DNA of 64,000 nucleotides from UBA2377 sp964429385 (GCA_964429385.1 CAYSBR010000008.1:1-64000); one strand, 5' to 3'; positions 35,958 to 44,940 are shown, counted from the stretch's first letter. The notes: generated by a model from the letters alone, not told the origin. Made by a program: numbers and translations.

Positions 35958-36341
35958 ATGGTCAAAAAGCTTCTTCACACCCGCATGCGCGTTAACGATC
36001 TGGCGCGCACCGTTAAATTCTATGAGGATGCCCTCGGGCTGAAGCTGACGCGGCAGCACACGTCGCCGCGCGGGGCTCAACTGGCGTTTCTCGCGACGCC
36101 GAACAGCGATGAAGAAATCGAAATTTGCCAGATGCCGCCGGGCGCTCCCCCCGTGCAGGTACAGCCGGACTTGATGCATCTGGCGTTCGAAGTGGAGGAC
36201 TTGGCGGCCTATGAGGCGGCCATCAAGGCGAAGGGCTACGCCTTGAGCGACGGGCCGACCAAGACCAGCAGTGGTTCGGTAATCGCGTTCATTGATGCGC
36301 CCGAGGGCTACGAAGTGGAATTGATCCAGCGGGAGAAGTGA
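35958..36341 (+). CDS. VOC superfamily protein (lactoylglutathione lyase-like)
   Basis: 127 residues, two beta-alpha-beta-beta-beta modules. Likely metal ligands: His7 (KKLLHTRMRVNDL), Glu in EEIEICQM, His in LMHLAFEVED and Glu in GYEVELIQ. FYEDALGLKLTRQ is typical of glyoxalase I, which detoxifies methylglyoxal. Length and ligand spacing fit GloA, but other VOC roles are possible. Its last 53 bases overlap the convergent ogg-like gene. Confidence 0.85.
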   Translation: MVKKLLHTRMRVNDLARTVKFYEDALGLKLTRQHTSPRGAQLAFLATPNSDEEIEICQMPPGAPPVQVQPDLMHLAFEVEDLAAYEAAIKAKGYALSDGPTKTSSGSVIAFIDAPEGYEVELIQREK

Positions 36342-37278
36342 TCCGCGTGCGCGTGTCCTCGGGTTGCTCGCGGGCTTGAGCGCGCTCGTAGGCGAAGAGG
36401 TATTGCTGGGCAAGGCCGGCGAGCGGGCCGAAGTGAACGCGCCCGAAGTGAGCGACTTGAGCCGGTGTCCAACCGGCGAGGCCGTAGCGGCGGCTCATGG
36501 CCTTGAGTATCCAGGTGTCCACCGGAAAGGCTTCGAGCTTGCCGGCGCCGAAGAGCAGGACGCAATCGGCGACTTTCTCGCCAACGCCAGGCAGTTCGAG
36601 CAGGCGGGTTTTGGCTTCCGGGTAGGGCAGATGTTCGGTTTCCTCCAGCCAGCCGGGGCGGAGGGAGAGAAAGCGGGCGGTGTCCTTGATATAGCGGGCG
36701 CGGAAGCCCAATAGGCAGGAGCGAAGATCGGTTTCGGAAATCGTGGCGAGCTCGTCCCAGGAAGGCAGCTGGTGGAGGGTTTCCGGTCCGATGCGGACAA
36801 GGGGGCGACCGTGCCGATTTGCGAGCAGGGCGACCATTTGTTTGATTTGCACGATCTGCTTGGTCGCACTGCAGAGAAAGCAGAGCAGGGTTTCGCCAAG
36901 GGGTTGGCGGGGGAGGCGAAGCCCGGGAAACGCGGCCAGACAGTGCGCGAGATGAGGATCGCTGCGCCAGGGGAGGGAATCGGCCAGGGCGTGGAAGTCG
37001 TGCGCGAGCACAAGATAATCGGTGAGCGCGGCGGCGGCTCGGGGCAGCCGCGCGGACGGGGCGGTCCACTCCAGTTGATTGTCGGTGCCGAGTCGCACTT
37101 TTACGGCGCAATCGGCCCATATGCCGGTCCAGGCGCCGGCTGAGTCCGGCTGCCAGCGGAAGGTTTGTCCCCCGTCCAAAGTCTCGGCGAGCGTGCCGGG
37201 AGAAAGCTGGAGCGGGAGTGGTTGCCAGTTATCACCCCACAGAGTGGAGGAGATAGAGGTGGTGAGGGAGGAGCGCAT
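36289..37278 (-). CDS. OGG1-type 8-oxoguanine DNA glycosylase
   Basis: 329 residues. N-terminal OGG_N-like beta domain (TLAETLDGGQTFRWQ), then the helix-hairpin-helix glycosylase: LLELPGVGEKVADCVLLFG with catalytic Lys K235, and FPVDTWILKAMSR with the conserved Asp D254. CFLCSATKQIVQIKQMV supplies the preceding helix. Removes 8-oxoguanine and cleaves the abasic site. No Fe-S cluster Cys, unlike MutY/Nth. ATG 37278 chosen; two other in-frame ATGs lie within 45 bases upstream. The tail overlaps the VOC gene by 53 bases. Confidence 0.9.
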   Translation of the reverse strand: MRSSLTTSISSTLWGDNWQPLPLQLSPGTLAETLDGGQTFRWQPDSAGAWTGIWADCAVKVRLGTDNQLEWTAPSARLPRAAAALTDYLVLAHDFHALADSLPWRSDPHLAHCLAAFPGLRLPRQPLGETLLCFLCSATKQIVQIKQMVALLANRHGRPLVRIGPETLHQLPSWDELATISETDLRSCLLGFRARYIKDTARFLSLRPGWLEETEHLPYPEAKTRLLELPGVGEKVADCVLLFGAGKLEAFPVDTWILKAMSRRYGLAGWTPAQVAHFGRVHFGPLAGLAQQYLFAYERAQAREQPEDTRTRITSPAGSIPLRSPRAHQ

Positions 37279-37344
37279 GACGGCCAAGGCCGGCATGCTG
37301 GCTGGTCTATGTGGCGCAGACAAGCCGGCTGGCTTTGGGGCTTG

Positions 37345-37590
37345 TCAGCGGTGGCGATTAAAAAAGCCCAGTGCGAGCTGGCAGAGCGGCACAAGCAGGG
37401 ACGACCCTCGACTGCGGCTTTGGAGGAAGGAGAGCAAGCGCGGGAGCAGGCCCAGCCAGGGGAGTGCCTGTTTGAGGTAACCCATATAAGGAACTTGGGA
37501 TTCTTGCTGCCGCAGACGGTGAATGTAGAGCTCTGTGCGATCACCCTCGCAGAGGGTCACCAGGAGGCGTTTGCGTTCGGCGGGAGTCAT
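37345..37590 (-). CDS. small protein of the YqjD/YqjE-type operon
   Basis: 81 residues, basic, no clear membrane helix though QALPWLGLLPRLLSFL is amphipathic. Its start overlaps the stop of the YqjE-like gene (ATGA), so translation is coupled and the gene is probably real. It occupies the place of yqjK in the enterobacterial yqjCDEK operon, but I see no clear sequence match. Confidence 0.6.
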   Translation of the reverse strand: MTPAERKRLLVTLCEGDRTELYIHRLRQQESQVPYMGYLKQALPWLGLLPRLLSFLQSRSRGSSLLVPLCQLALGFFNRHR

Positions 37591-37955
37591 GGCTCATCCA
37601 TCAGGGTTTCGATGCAGGCGGCATCCTGCCGCAGTTGTTCCTTGGTGAGGGCGAAGGGATCCCAGGTGCGCAGGAGTTGACGGAAGCGGAGAAAACAGAT
37701 CCCGGCGCCGGCTATGTGGCAGAGCCCCAGGATGGCGATGGCGTGCAGCCGGTAGGCGGTGTCCCAAAAGGCGGCGGCCACAAAGAGGGTGAGCACGCCG
37801 CCGGCCAGCAGGGCGAGCAGGGCTGCGCCGAGCAGGAGGAGGAGTGCGATCAGCAGTCGGTCGCGTGCTTCCCCCAGCTCGATGCCGGCCAGTTCGGAAC
37901 GATGGCGCAGGCCGCGCAAGGCCACGCGGACATACAAGGGAAGATCTGCAAGCAT
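37587..37955 (-). CDS. YqjE-like membrane protein (phage holin 3_6 superfamily)
   Basis: 122 residues, two central transmembrane helices (LLIALLLLLGAALLALLAGGVL and IAILGLCHIAGAGICFL regions), a cytoplasmic N-terminus with ELAGIELGEARDRLL, typical of the DUF1469/holin 3_6 family. ATG 37955 chosen; a long open frame upstream is antisense to nothing and overlaps the DUF883 gene, so was not used. It lies 31 bases after the DUF883 gene. Likely an inner-membrane stress or envelope protein. Confidence 0.8.
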   Translation of the reverse strand: MLADLPLYVRVALRGLRHRSELAGIELGEARDRLLIALLLLLGAALLALLAGGVLTLFVAAAFWDTAYRLHAIAILGLCHIAGAGICFLRFRQLLRTWDPFALTKEQLRQDAACIETLMDEP

Positions 37956-37986
37956 CGGAAGCCGCGTCGTCTGCGGAGAGGCGCGG

Positions 37987-38298
37987 TCAGCGCCGGGAGA
38001 TGAAGTAGCCGAGCAGCACCCCTGCGGCGAGCGCGACGCCGAGGGATTCGTAGGGGTGGCTGCGCACCAGTTGATCGGCCTGCTCGGCTCCGCGCCGGGC
38101 GGAAGCGCAGGCGCGCTCGTAAAGCTCGCCCCCTTCATCGGCGGCGGCTCGGAGCCGCTGGCGCAGATCCTCCAGTTTGTCGTCGGTCAGCTCGCCTCCT
38201 TTTTGGAGGGCTTGCTCGGCGTCATGGATCAGGGCCTTGAGATCGTCGAGGGTGTGGTCGGCTGCTTTGGCGGCGGAGGAAACAGGATTCTTTTTCAT
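37987..38298 (-). CDS. DUF883 (ElaB/YqjD-like) membrane-anchored protein
   Basis: 103 residues. Amphipathic helical body (LDDLKALIHDAEQALQKGG, LEDLRQRLRAAADEG) ending in the family's C-terminal glycine-zipper anchor VRSHPYESLGVALAAGVLLGYFISRR (last about 26 residues). E. coli YqjD and ElaB bind stationary-phase ribosomes and sit in the inner membrane by this tail. It precedes the YqjE-like gene. Confidence 0.88.
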   Translation of the reverse strand: MKKNPVSSAAKAADHTLDDLKALIHDAEQALQKGGELTDDKLEDLRQRLRAAADEGGELYERACASARRGAEQADQLVRSHPYESLGVALAAGVLLGYFISRR

Positions 38299-38333
38299 GA
38301 TAGGGTAGGGTTTGGGGATACAGGGGGAGGGTT

Positions 38334-38537
38334 TCAGTGGGAGCGGTTGGCGAATACGCCAAATCCGCCGACGACAACGCCGATGAGGCCCAGTGCGATG
38401 AGCCAGAGGCTGCGATCGGAGGGGGTGCCGGTGGCCACCTCGGAAATCTGTGAGGCGACGGACCCCGAGGCATTGAATCCGAGGATGAGCAGGACGGCGC
38501 CGACAATCAGAAGCGCCACGGCCAAGGCTTTGTTCAT
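38334..38537 (-). CDS. DUF3185 small membrane protein
   Basis: 67 residues with two transmembrane helices (residues about 4-22 and 44-62) and the family linker GFNASGSVASQISEVATGTPSD. Function unknown. First gene of the same-strand envelope cluster, 35 bases before the DUF883 gene. Confidence 0.85.
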   Translation of the reverse strand: MNKALAVALLIVGAVLLILGFNASGSVASQISEVATGTPSDRSLWLIALGLIGVVVGGFGVFANRSH

Positions 38538-38780
38538 GATGAGGGAGGGTTGAGGTTTTGCCCAAGCCCGCGCATCCGTTATGGTGTGGCAGGCGCAAGG
38601 GAGTATGGCGCCCGTTTTGCACGGCGCATGCCAAGAGAGCGGCTCAAGCGTAACCTATTTGAGTCAAGAAGCTTGCCCAAAGACTGCCCGGAGGGCTGTT
38701 GCGTTTATCGTGCAGGCTGCCCGGTGCGAAGGGCGGCCTTGCTGCACTCTGCACGGCTTTGATCGCCGATGGCGGTGGTG

Positions 38781-39287
38781 TTACCGCTTGGGCTGAGCCG
38801 CAGGTTTTTCCCAGAGGAAGCTCTGCTGCACGGCGAGTTCGCGGTCATCCGCTGTCAGCAGGCGCAGCTGCCAGGCGACCGGCTGGGTTTTGGCATCAGG
38901 CCAATCCTCCCCGGTGAGGCCGAGGTTGAAGGTGTGCCGGCCAGTCGGGATGGTCGCCGGAAAAAGATGCACGCGCGGGTGGGGCGAATCGGGCAGAATG
39001 ACTTTCAGTTCAAACCGTGCGCCAGCGCGGGCCGCGTCGCGGTTATCGGTCCGGGCAAGAAAGTAGAAGCCGCGGCGCTCTCCGGATTGGGTGCGGAGGA
39101 TGGTCTGACGTCCGGTATTCTCCGTGCCGCCGAAATACTCCGAGATGCGGACAAAGGAATCGGATTCGCGCCAGGCCGGCCAGATGCGCACGAAGTCAAC
39201 TTCAGCCGCGCCAGCGGCTGAAACGGCAAACAGCGCCAGACTGAGAATGCAGCCACGGATAGCTCGGATAAGCACGGATGAAGTCAT
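38781..39287 (-). CDS. exported hypothetical protein
   Basis: 168 residues with a signal peptide ending near SAAGAAE. The mature part is beta-rich (VDFVRIWPAWRESDSF, FELKVILPDSPHPRVHLFP, HTFNLGLTGEDWP, WQLRLLTADDRELAVQQSF) and looks like an immunoglobulin-like extracellular module. I do not recognise it. It lies 39 bases downstream of the OppA-like gene on the same strand, so may be co-transcribed. Confidence 0.6.
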   Translation of the reverse strand: MTSSVLIRAIRGCILSLALFAVSAAGAAEVDFVRIWPAWRESDSFVRISEYFGGTENTGRQTILRTQSGERRGFYFLARTDNRDAARAGARFELKVILPDSPHPRVHLFPATIPTGRHTFNLGLTGEDWPDAKTQPVAWQLRLLTADDRELAVQQSFLWEKPAAQPKR

Positions 39288-39326
39288 TGGCGGCGTGGTT
39301 GCGGGCAGGCAAGGGCGGAGTGCCGT

Positions 39327-40928
39327 TCAAGGCTCCAGGTGCAGTTTCTTGTATTGATGGAAGCCGAGCAGGGCGGGCTCCCAGCCGCGAACGGACGGGT
39401 GGACCAGATGAACGCGGGTGCCGAAGAAGACGGGGGTGATCGGAGCGGATTCGAGGAGGAGCGCTTCGGCCTGTTGGAAAAGCTCCAGACGCGCGGCGGG
39501 ATCGCTTTCAATCGAGGCGGCCGCGATGAGGCGGTCATAGTCCGCATTGGCCCAACCGGTCCAATTGTTCCCGCCCTGGCCAACGAAGAGATCGAGAAAG
39601 GTGAGGGGATCGGCAAAGTCGCCGATCCAGCCCGCCCCGGAGATATGGTAGGCGAGCGCCTGCTGATTTTGCACCCAGGTCTTTTGTTCAAGCGTCGCGA
39701 TTTCAATGCGTGCGCCGAGTTCGCGTTGCCACAGGGTTTGCAGGACTTCGGCCATGCCCGGCTGCTGGGCGTCGTTGCGGACCTGCAGCGTGAGTGCGGG
39801 CAGGCCCTGCCCGCCGGGATAGCCGGCGGCGGCGAGCAGGGCGCGGGCGGTTTCGAAGCGGGTTTCAACCCGGGCGCGGGCCGTGTAGCCGGCGAGGCCG
39901 GGCGGGGTGAAATGTGCCGCCGGCGGATTGGCGCCGCGCAGGATGCTGCGGACGATGGCGTCGCGATCGACGGCGAGGGCGAAGGCGCGCCGGACTTCGG
40001 GCCGGTCGAAGGGCGGCCGGGTGGTATTGAAGCGCAGAAAGAGGGTCTGGAGAAACGGATCGGTGCGGAGCGCGGCCGGGTTTTGTTCACGATAAGGCGC
40101 GATCTTGGTCGTGGGGAGGCTGTGCGTGATGTGCAGCTGCCCGGCCCGAAAATTGCGTTCCTCGGTGTCGGCGCTCTCGGTGGGATAAAACACCAGCGAT
40201 TGCAGGCGGACGCGGGCGGCATCCCAGTAGTGGGGGTTGCGGCTTGCCCGCACATGCGCGTGGGCCCGCCATTCTTTCAGACTGAAGGGGCCGTTGCCGA
40301 CGAATGTGTCCGGCCGGGTCCATGGGTTGGCCCGGTCGGTCGTGGCGCCGGCGGCGGCGATCACGCGGGGATTGAGGGGAAACCAGACGGGGTTGGCGGT
40401 GAGTGCGGGCAGGTAGGGCGTGGGGTGCTCAAGCGTGAGCCGGAGAGTATGCGCGTCGAGCGCCGCGGCGCCGATGAGAGCGGGATCGGTGATCGCGCCG
40501 GTGTTGAACCCGGCGGCGTTTTTGAGCGGGTGGAGCAGGTAGGCGTATTCGGACGCGAGTTCAGGAGAAAGCGCGCGATGCCAGGCGAAGACGAAGTCGG
40601 CGGCGGTGAGTGGCTCGCCGTTGGACCACTTCAACCCTTCGCGGAGGTGAAAGGTGTAAACGAGTCCGTCGGGCGAGAGTTCCCAGCGCTCGGCGGCGGC
40701 GGGAACGGGCAGGGAGGTGCGTTCATCGAGGGCGCAGAGTCCCTCGAAGAGGGCGAGCAGGATATTCTGGTCGGTGTAGGCGGTGGCGAGGTGAGGGTCG
40801 AGGGATTGCGGCTCGGCTCCGTTCCCGAGGTGGAGGGTCTGCGTGCGGACGCCGGCCTCGACCGGAGTTTCCCGGCGCGCGCAGCCGACGCAGAGACCGG
40901 CGAGGAGAAGGACGAAAAACCAGCGCAT
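39327..40928 (-). CDS. OppA-like peptide-binding lipoprotein
   Basis: 533 residues of the family 5 solute-binding fold. Lipobox LCVGC at residues 12-16 marks a lipoprotein. Family features: LHLGNGAEPQSLDPHLATAY, LFEGLCALD, WELSPDGLVYTFHLREGLKWSNGEPLTAADFVFAWHR (spread), NGPFSLKEW and RRAFALAVDRDAIV. It binds oligopeptides or related solutes. No oppBCDF genes are next to it. The ATG at 40928 starts the lipoprotein signal directly. Confidence 0.9.
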   Translation of the reverse strand: MRWFFVLLLAGLCVGCARRETPVEAGVRTQTLHLGNGAEPQSLDPHLATAYTDQNILLALFEGLCALDERTSLPVPAAAERWELSPDGLVYTFHLREGLKWSNGEPLTAADFVFAWHRALSPELASEYAYLLHPLKNAAGFNTGAITDPALIGAAALDAHTLRLTLEHPTPYLPALTANPVWFPLNPRVIAAAGATTDRANPWTRPDTFVGNGPFSLKEWRAHAHVRASRNPHYWDAARVRLQSLVFYPTESADTEERNFRAGQLHITHSLPTTKIAPYREQNPAALRTDPFLQTLFLRFNTTRPPFDRPEVRRAFALAVDRDAIVRSILRGANPPAAHFTPPGLAGYTARARVETRFETARALLAAAGYPGGQGLPALTLQVRNDAQQPGMAEVLQTLWQRELGARIEIATLEQKTWVQNQQALAYHISGAGWIGDFADPLTFLDLFVGQGGNNWTGWANADYDRLIAAASIESDPAARLELFQQAEALLLESAPITPVFFGTRVHLVHPSVRGWEPALLGFHQYKKLHLEP

Positions 40929-41064
40929 ACGGGATGTTAGGCATGCGGGACTGGAAATGCCAAGACGGCGTGTCCGGCCGCGGATGCCGGTGGGCAAACT
41001 CAGCAGGAAGCCGCGGTTTCCTGCGATCAAGCGATTATCTCACTCTCGGCCGGCTGCGTTGCCG

Positions 41065-41134
41065 GGTGGGCCGCGCGCGGCGTGGATGTTGGTTGTCGGC
41101 TCAGACTGCCGCGCGCGGAGCGCATGGCCCACCT
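41065..41134. repeat. REP-like inverted repeat, copy 2
   Basis: Right arm GCGGAGCGCATGGCCCACCT (41115-41134) matches copy 1 at 28290-28309 with one mismatch; the left arm GGGTGGGCC at 41064 pairs with its outer end. It fills the 275-base gap between the OppA-like gene and the ABC exporter. Confidence 0.7.
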
Positions 41135-41203
41135 CGAGTATGTTGCGCGAGTTTTTCTGTCTGGGTTATCGGAGGCGATCTGGGCTCGGTTGTCTGTTTC
41201 CGG

Positions 41204-43039
41204 CTAGGCATTTGACTCCAAGACGGCGGCTTCACGCTCGCGGCGGAATTGATGGGTGTAGAGCTCGTAGTAATGCCCGCGCTGACGGAGCAGTTCTTCG
41301 TGCGTGCCGCTTTCCTCGATGCGGCCTTTGCTGATGACCAGGATGCGATCGGCGCGGCGGATGGTGCTGAGCCGGTGGGCAATGACGAAGCTGATGCGCC
41401 CGGCGAGCATGGTCTCCAGGCCGCGTTGGATGAGCTGCTCCGTCCCGGTGTCGATGGAGGAGGTGGCTTCGTCCATCACGAAGATCCGTGGATTGGCGAG
41501 CAGGGCCCGGGCGAAAGAGACGAGCTGGCGCTGGCCGGTCGAGAGGCGGTTGCCGCCTTCGCCCACGGGGGTGTCGTAGCCATTCTCCAGCTGAGCGATG
41601 AAATCATGGGCATTGACCATGCGCGCGGCGGTCTCGATTTCGGCATCGGTGGCTTCAAGGCGTCCGTAACGGATATTTTCGCGGATGGTGCCCTTGAAGA
41701 GATGGGGGGTCTGCAGGACGATGCCGAGCTGGGATTGCAGCCAGCTGAGCGGGTGTTCGCGATAATCGATCCCATTGATGAGGATCTCGCCCTCAACCGG
41801 TTCATAAAAGCGGCAGACCATTGAGACGATGGTGCTCTTGCCTCCGCCGGAGGGGCCGACGAGTGCGATGGTCTGGCCGGCCTTTATCGTCAGGTTGAAT
41901 CCGGAGAGCACGACCGGCCCGGTGCTGTAGCGGAAGGTGACGTTGCGAAACTCGATCGCATCGATGGGCGTCGTGTGATGGGGCGTCGCCGTGCCGCCTG
42001 CGCGGAGGCGTTGGAGGACGGCGGGGCTGTCCTTGATGGCGGGTTCGGTTTCGAGCAGGCCCATGACACGCTCGCCCGCCGCCTGCGCGGCCTGGATCTC
42101 GGTGAGACGCTGGGCGAGCTGGTTGATGGGGTTGAAGAACATACCGGCGAAGTTCACGAAGGCGACGAGCGTGCCGAGGCTGATCTGGTCGTGGGCGGCC
42201 AGCCAGCCGCCGCGCCACAGGGCGAGACCGGCGGCGAGGCTGCCGAGGGTGATGACGATCGGGTAATAGACGGCGTTCTGCCGGGCATTGAGCACGGCGG
42301 CTTCAAACATGCGGGCGGACAGTTCCCGGAACTCCTCCAGATTGCCGGCTTCGCGCACGAGGGTCTTGGTTGTGCGCACGCCCTGGATGGATTCATTGAA
42401 GGTGGCGGTGATCTGCGAGTTGTGTTTGCGGATGTCGCGCGCGCTGAAGAGCAGCTTTTTCTGAAAGTAGCGCGAGATGAGGGCGAGGGGCGGCACAATG
42501 GCGATGATGATGAGGCCGAGCCGCCAGTTGAGCACGAGGAGGCTGATGGCGATCATGAGCACGAGGCTCAGTCCCCAGACGATGTCGAGGAACCCCCAGC
42601 CGATGGTGCGGGCGAGCCGGTCGCAATCGCCGGTCAGCCGGGTGATCAGCCAACCCACGGGCCGCGTGTCGAAGAACGCGAATTCGAGCTGTTGCAAGCG
42701 GTCGAAGCCATCGCGACGGATATCGTGGGCGAGCCGGTTGGAGATGTTGCCGGCCAGCCAGATGAACAGCCACACACAGCCGCACAGCGTGAGGGTCACG
42801 GCCAGGTAGGCGGCGGCGTAGAGGGTGAAGTCCGCATCGGTGCCGTCGCGGACGACCCCGTCGATGACCCAGCGGGTGATCAACGCGAAAGCGGCGTCGC
42901 AGATGGCGAGGATCAGCGAGGCGATGAAGAGCGGGATGAGGTAGCGTTTGAGGTGGAAGGCGCGGCGGAGAATTTTCCACCACAGGCCGGCGTCGAGCCG
43001 GGCTTTGAAATCATCTTCCGGTTGAGCGGGTGCGGACAT
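41204..43039 (-). CDS. ABC exporter half-transporter, consensus-Walker-B subunit (BmrD/LmrD-like)
   Basis: 611 residues: six-helix type I exporter domain (about 30-330) plus ATPase. Walker A GPSGGGKST, Q-loop VLQTPHLFKGTIRENIRYG, Walker B IFVMDEATSS with catalytic Glu, and switch His IAHRLST. The signature is LSTGQ instead of LSGGQ. It lies 5 bases after a second half-transporter whose Walker B ends in Asp. That split of defects is what heterodimeric exporters such as TM287/288, LmrCD and BmrCD show, where one of the two ATP sites is degenerate. Probably exports drugs or lipids. Confidence 0.92.
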   Translation of the reverse strand: MSAPAQPEDDFKARLDAGLWWKILRRAFHLKRYLIPLFIASLILAICDAAFALITRWVIDGVVRDGTDADFTLYAAAYLAVTLTLCGCVWLFIWLAGNISNRLAHDIRRDGFDRLQQLEFAFFDTRPVGWLITRLTGDCDRLARTIGWGFLDIVWGLSLVLMIAISLLVLNWRLGLIIIAIVPPLALISRYFQKKLLFSARDIRKHNSQITATFNESIQGVRTTKTLVREAGNLEEFRELSARMFEAAVLNARQNAVYYPIVITLGSLAAGLALWRGGWLAAHDQISLGTLVAFVNFAGMFFNPINQLAQRLTEIQAAQAAGERVMGLLETEPAIKDSPAVLQRLRAGGTATPHHTTPIDAIEFRNVTFRYSTGPVVLSGFNLTIKAGQTIALVGPSGGGKSTIVSMVCRFYEPVEGEILINGIDYREHPLSWLQSQLGIVLQTPHLFKGTIRENIRYGRLEATDAEIETAARMVNAHDFIAQLENGYDTPVGEGGNRLSTGQRQLVSFARALLANPRIFVMDEATSSIDTGTEQLIQRGLETMLAGRISFVIAHRLSTIRRADRILVISKGRIEESGTHEELLRQRGHYYELYTHQFRREREAAVLESNA

Positions 43040-43044
43040 GGCGG

Positions 43045-44889
43045 TCAGGAGGTTTTCAGTTCGTTTTTGAAGTCGGTCTCGACGCTGGTCTGGATCTGCC
43101 ACAGGCGGCGGTAGAGGCCGTCCTGCGCGGAGAGTTCGGCGTGGGTGCCGCTCTGGATGATGCGGCCGTGTTCGAGCACGAGGATGCGGTCGGCGTGCAC
43201 GAGGGTGGCGAGGCGATGGGCGATGACGAGGGTGGTGGCCCGGCCGCGGCGTTCGCGCAGCGCGTCGAGGATGAGGGTCTCGGTCTCCGCATCCACGGCG
43301 CTCAGGGCGTCATCGAGGATGAGGAGAGGGGCGCGTTTGAGGACGGCGCGGGCGATGGCCACGCGCTGGCGCTGGCCGCCGGAGAGGGTGACGCCGCGTT
43401 CGCCGATGACCGTTTCGTAACCGTGCTCGAAAGAGAGAATGGTCTCGTGGATGCACGCGGCCCGGGCGGCGTGTTCAATCTCCTGGTCGGGTGCGCCGCC
43501 GTGGCCGAGGCGGAGGTTGTCGCGCAGGCTCTTGGAGAAGAGGAAGGGTTCCTGCATGACCACGCCGATCTGGCGCCGCACCCACTGGCGCGGCAGCGCG
43601 GACAATTCGCGGTCGTCGAGGCGGATGGAGCCGTGGCGGTAGTCGTAGAGCCGGAGCAGCAGGTGCATGAGCGTGCTCTTGCCGGCGCCGGAGGGGCCGA
43701 GGATGGCGAGCGTCTCTCCGGGGCGGACATCGAACGACACGCCATTGAGCGCCCCGCGACCGTCCGCCGGCAGATCGCTGGCGGCATGGTGGAAATGCAG
43801 GTCGCGCACGCTGATCCGGCCCGCCAGCGGCGCGGCGGTGAGCGCGGGATCGGCCGGGGGCTCGGGTTCGCGGGCGACGCGGAGAATTTCATCAATGCGG
43901 GTGAGCGCGACGGTGGCCTTGCCGAGATCGGTGAGGATGCGGCCCATCATGCGCACGGGCCAGAGCATGATGCCGAGGTAGGAGAGAAAGGCGAAGAGCA
44001 CGCCGACGGTGAGCTGTCCGGTGGCGACCCAGTAGGCGCCGACCAGCAGGGTGAGCCCGAGCTGGCTGAGTGCGACGAGGTCGCTGACGGACCAATACCA
44101 CGACATCAAGCGCAGCATGCGGAGGGAACGGTCGCGATAGAGGGCATTGGGCGCCGAGAACTTTTCGCGTTCGTGATCATGGCGGGCGAAGGCCCGCACG
44201 ACGCGGATGCCGGTGAGGTTCTCCTGCACCACGCCGGTCAGCTGGCCCTCGGCTTCGTCCACCTGTTTGAAGATGTGCCGGACCTGGCGGAAATAAATGT
44301 AGCCGTAGATGACGAGGGGCCCGATCAGCGAAAACGAGACGAGTGTCATCGGCACATGGAGCGCGAGCATCAGGGGCAGGGCGGTGCCGGCGAGGATAAG
44401 CGCGTTGCCGATGTCCATCACCTGGGAGGCGAGGAAGAGCCGGGTGGTTTCGACGTCGCTGGTGCAGCGTTGCACGAGGTCGCCGGTGTCCGCGCGGTCG
44501 TGATACCGGGCGGGCAGGTGATTGAGGTGATCGTAGAGTTCGTCCTTGAGGCGGCGGGCGATGCCATCGCTGGCGAGGGAGGCCTGCCAGCCTTTCAGGT
44601 AGCTGAAAATGCCGCCGATGGCGCAGAGCAGCACCATGGCGACGGGGGCGAGCCAGAGGTGGGTGCGCAGATGCTCGGCCCCGCCAAAGACGGCCAGCAG
44701 CCAGCGCATGGGCGCGGAGGTGTTTTCATCGGGATTTTGGCCGGCGACGGCGAAGTCAATCGTGACACTGCCGACCAGCGGCACCCCGTAATTGAGAAGG
44801 GTGGCGACCAGCAGGCAGCCGAGCGCGAATCCGTAGCGCAGGCGGTGGCCGCGCATGAGGGTCCAGATGGCTTGAAAGGGGGAGGACAT
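43045..44889 (-). CDS. ABC exporter half-transporter, degenerate-site subunit (BmrC/LmrC-like)
   Basis: 614 residues with a type I exporter membrane domain and ATPase. Walker A GPSGAGKST, signature TLSGGQRQRVAIARAVL, Walker B LLILDDALSAVD. The usual catalytic Glu after Walker B is Asp, so this subunit's own ATP site is probably slow, while its consensus LSGGQ completes the active site with the partner. First gene of the operon. Its ATG at 44889 lies 25 bases downstream of an intrinsic terminator in the leader (44914-44940), suggesting attenuation. An open frame continues upstream but would pass through that terminator. Confidence 0.92.
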   Translation of the reverse strand: MSSPFQAIWTLMRGHRLRYGFALGCLLVATLLNYGVPLVGSVTIDFAVAGQNPDENTSAPMRWLLAVFGGAEHLRTHLWLAPVAMVLLCAIGGIFSYLKGWQASLASDGIARRLKDELYDHLNHLPARYHDRADTGDLVQRCTSDVETTRLFLASQVMDIGNALILAGTALPLMLALHVPMTLVSFSLIGPLVIYGYIYFRQVRHIFKQVDEAEGQLTGVVQENLTGIRVVRAFARHDHEREKFSAPNALYRDRSLRMLRLMSWYWSVSDLVALSQLGLTLLVGAYWVATGQLTVGVLFAFLSYLGIMLWPVRMMGRILTDLGKATVALTRIDEILRVAREPEPPADPALTAAPLAGRISVRDLHFHHAASDLPADGRGALNGVSFDVRPGETLAILGPSGAGKSTLMHLLLRLYDYRHGSIRLDDRELSALPRQWVRRQIGVVMQEPFLFSKSLRDNLRLGHGGAPDQEIEHAARAACIHETILSFEHGYETVIGERGVTLSGGQRQRVAIARAVLKRAPLLILDDALSAVDAETETLILDALRERRGRATTLVIAHRLATLVHADRILVLEHGRIIQSGTHAELSAQDGLYRRLWQIQTSVETDFKNELKTS

Positions 44890-44913
44890 GGGCAGGGATC
44901 GAAAATGGACGTG

Positions 44914-44940
44914 AAAAAACCCGCTCGGGTCGGAGCGGGT
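44914..44940 (-). terminator. leader terminator before the ABC exporter
   Basis: Read on the minus strand: ACCCGCTC, loop CGACCC, GAGCGGGT, then a run of six T. 8-bp GC-rich stem plus U-tract, oriented into the exporter genes and 25 bases before the first start codon. Confidence 0.85.
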
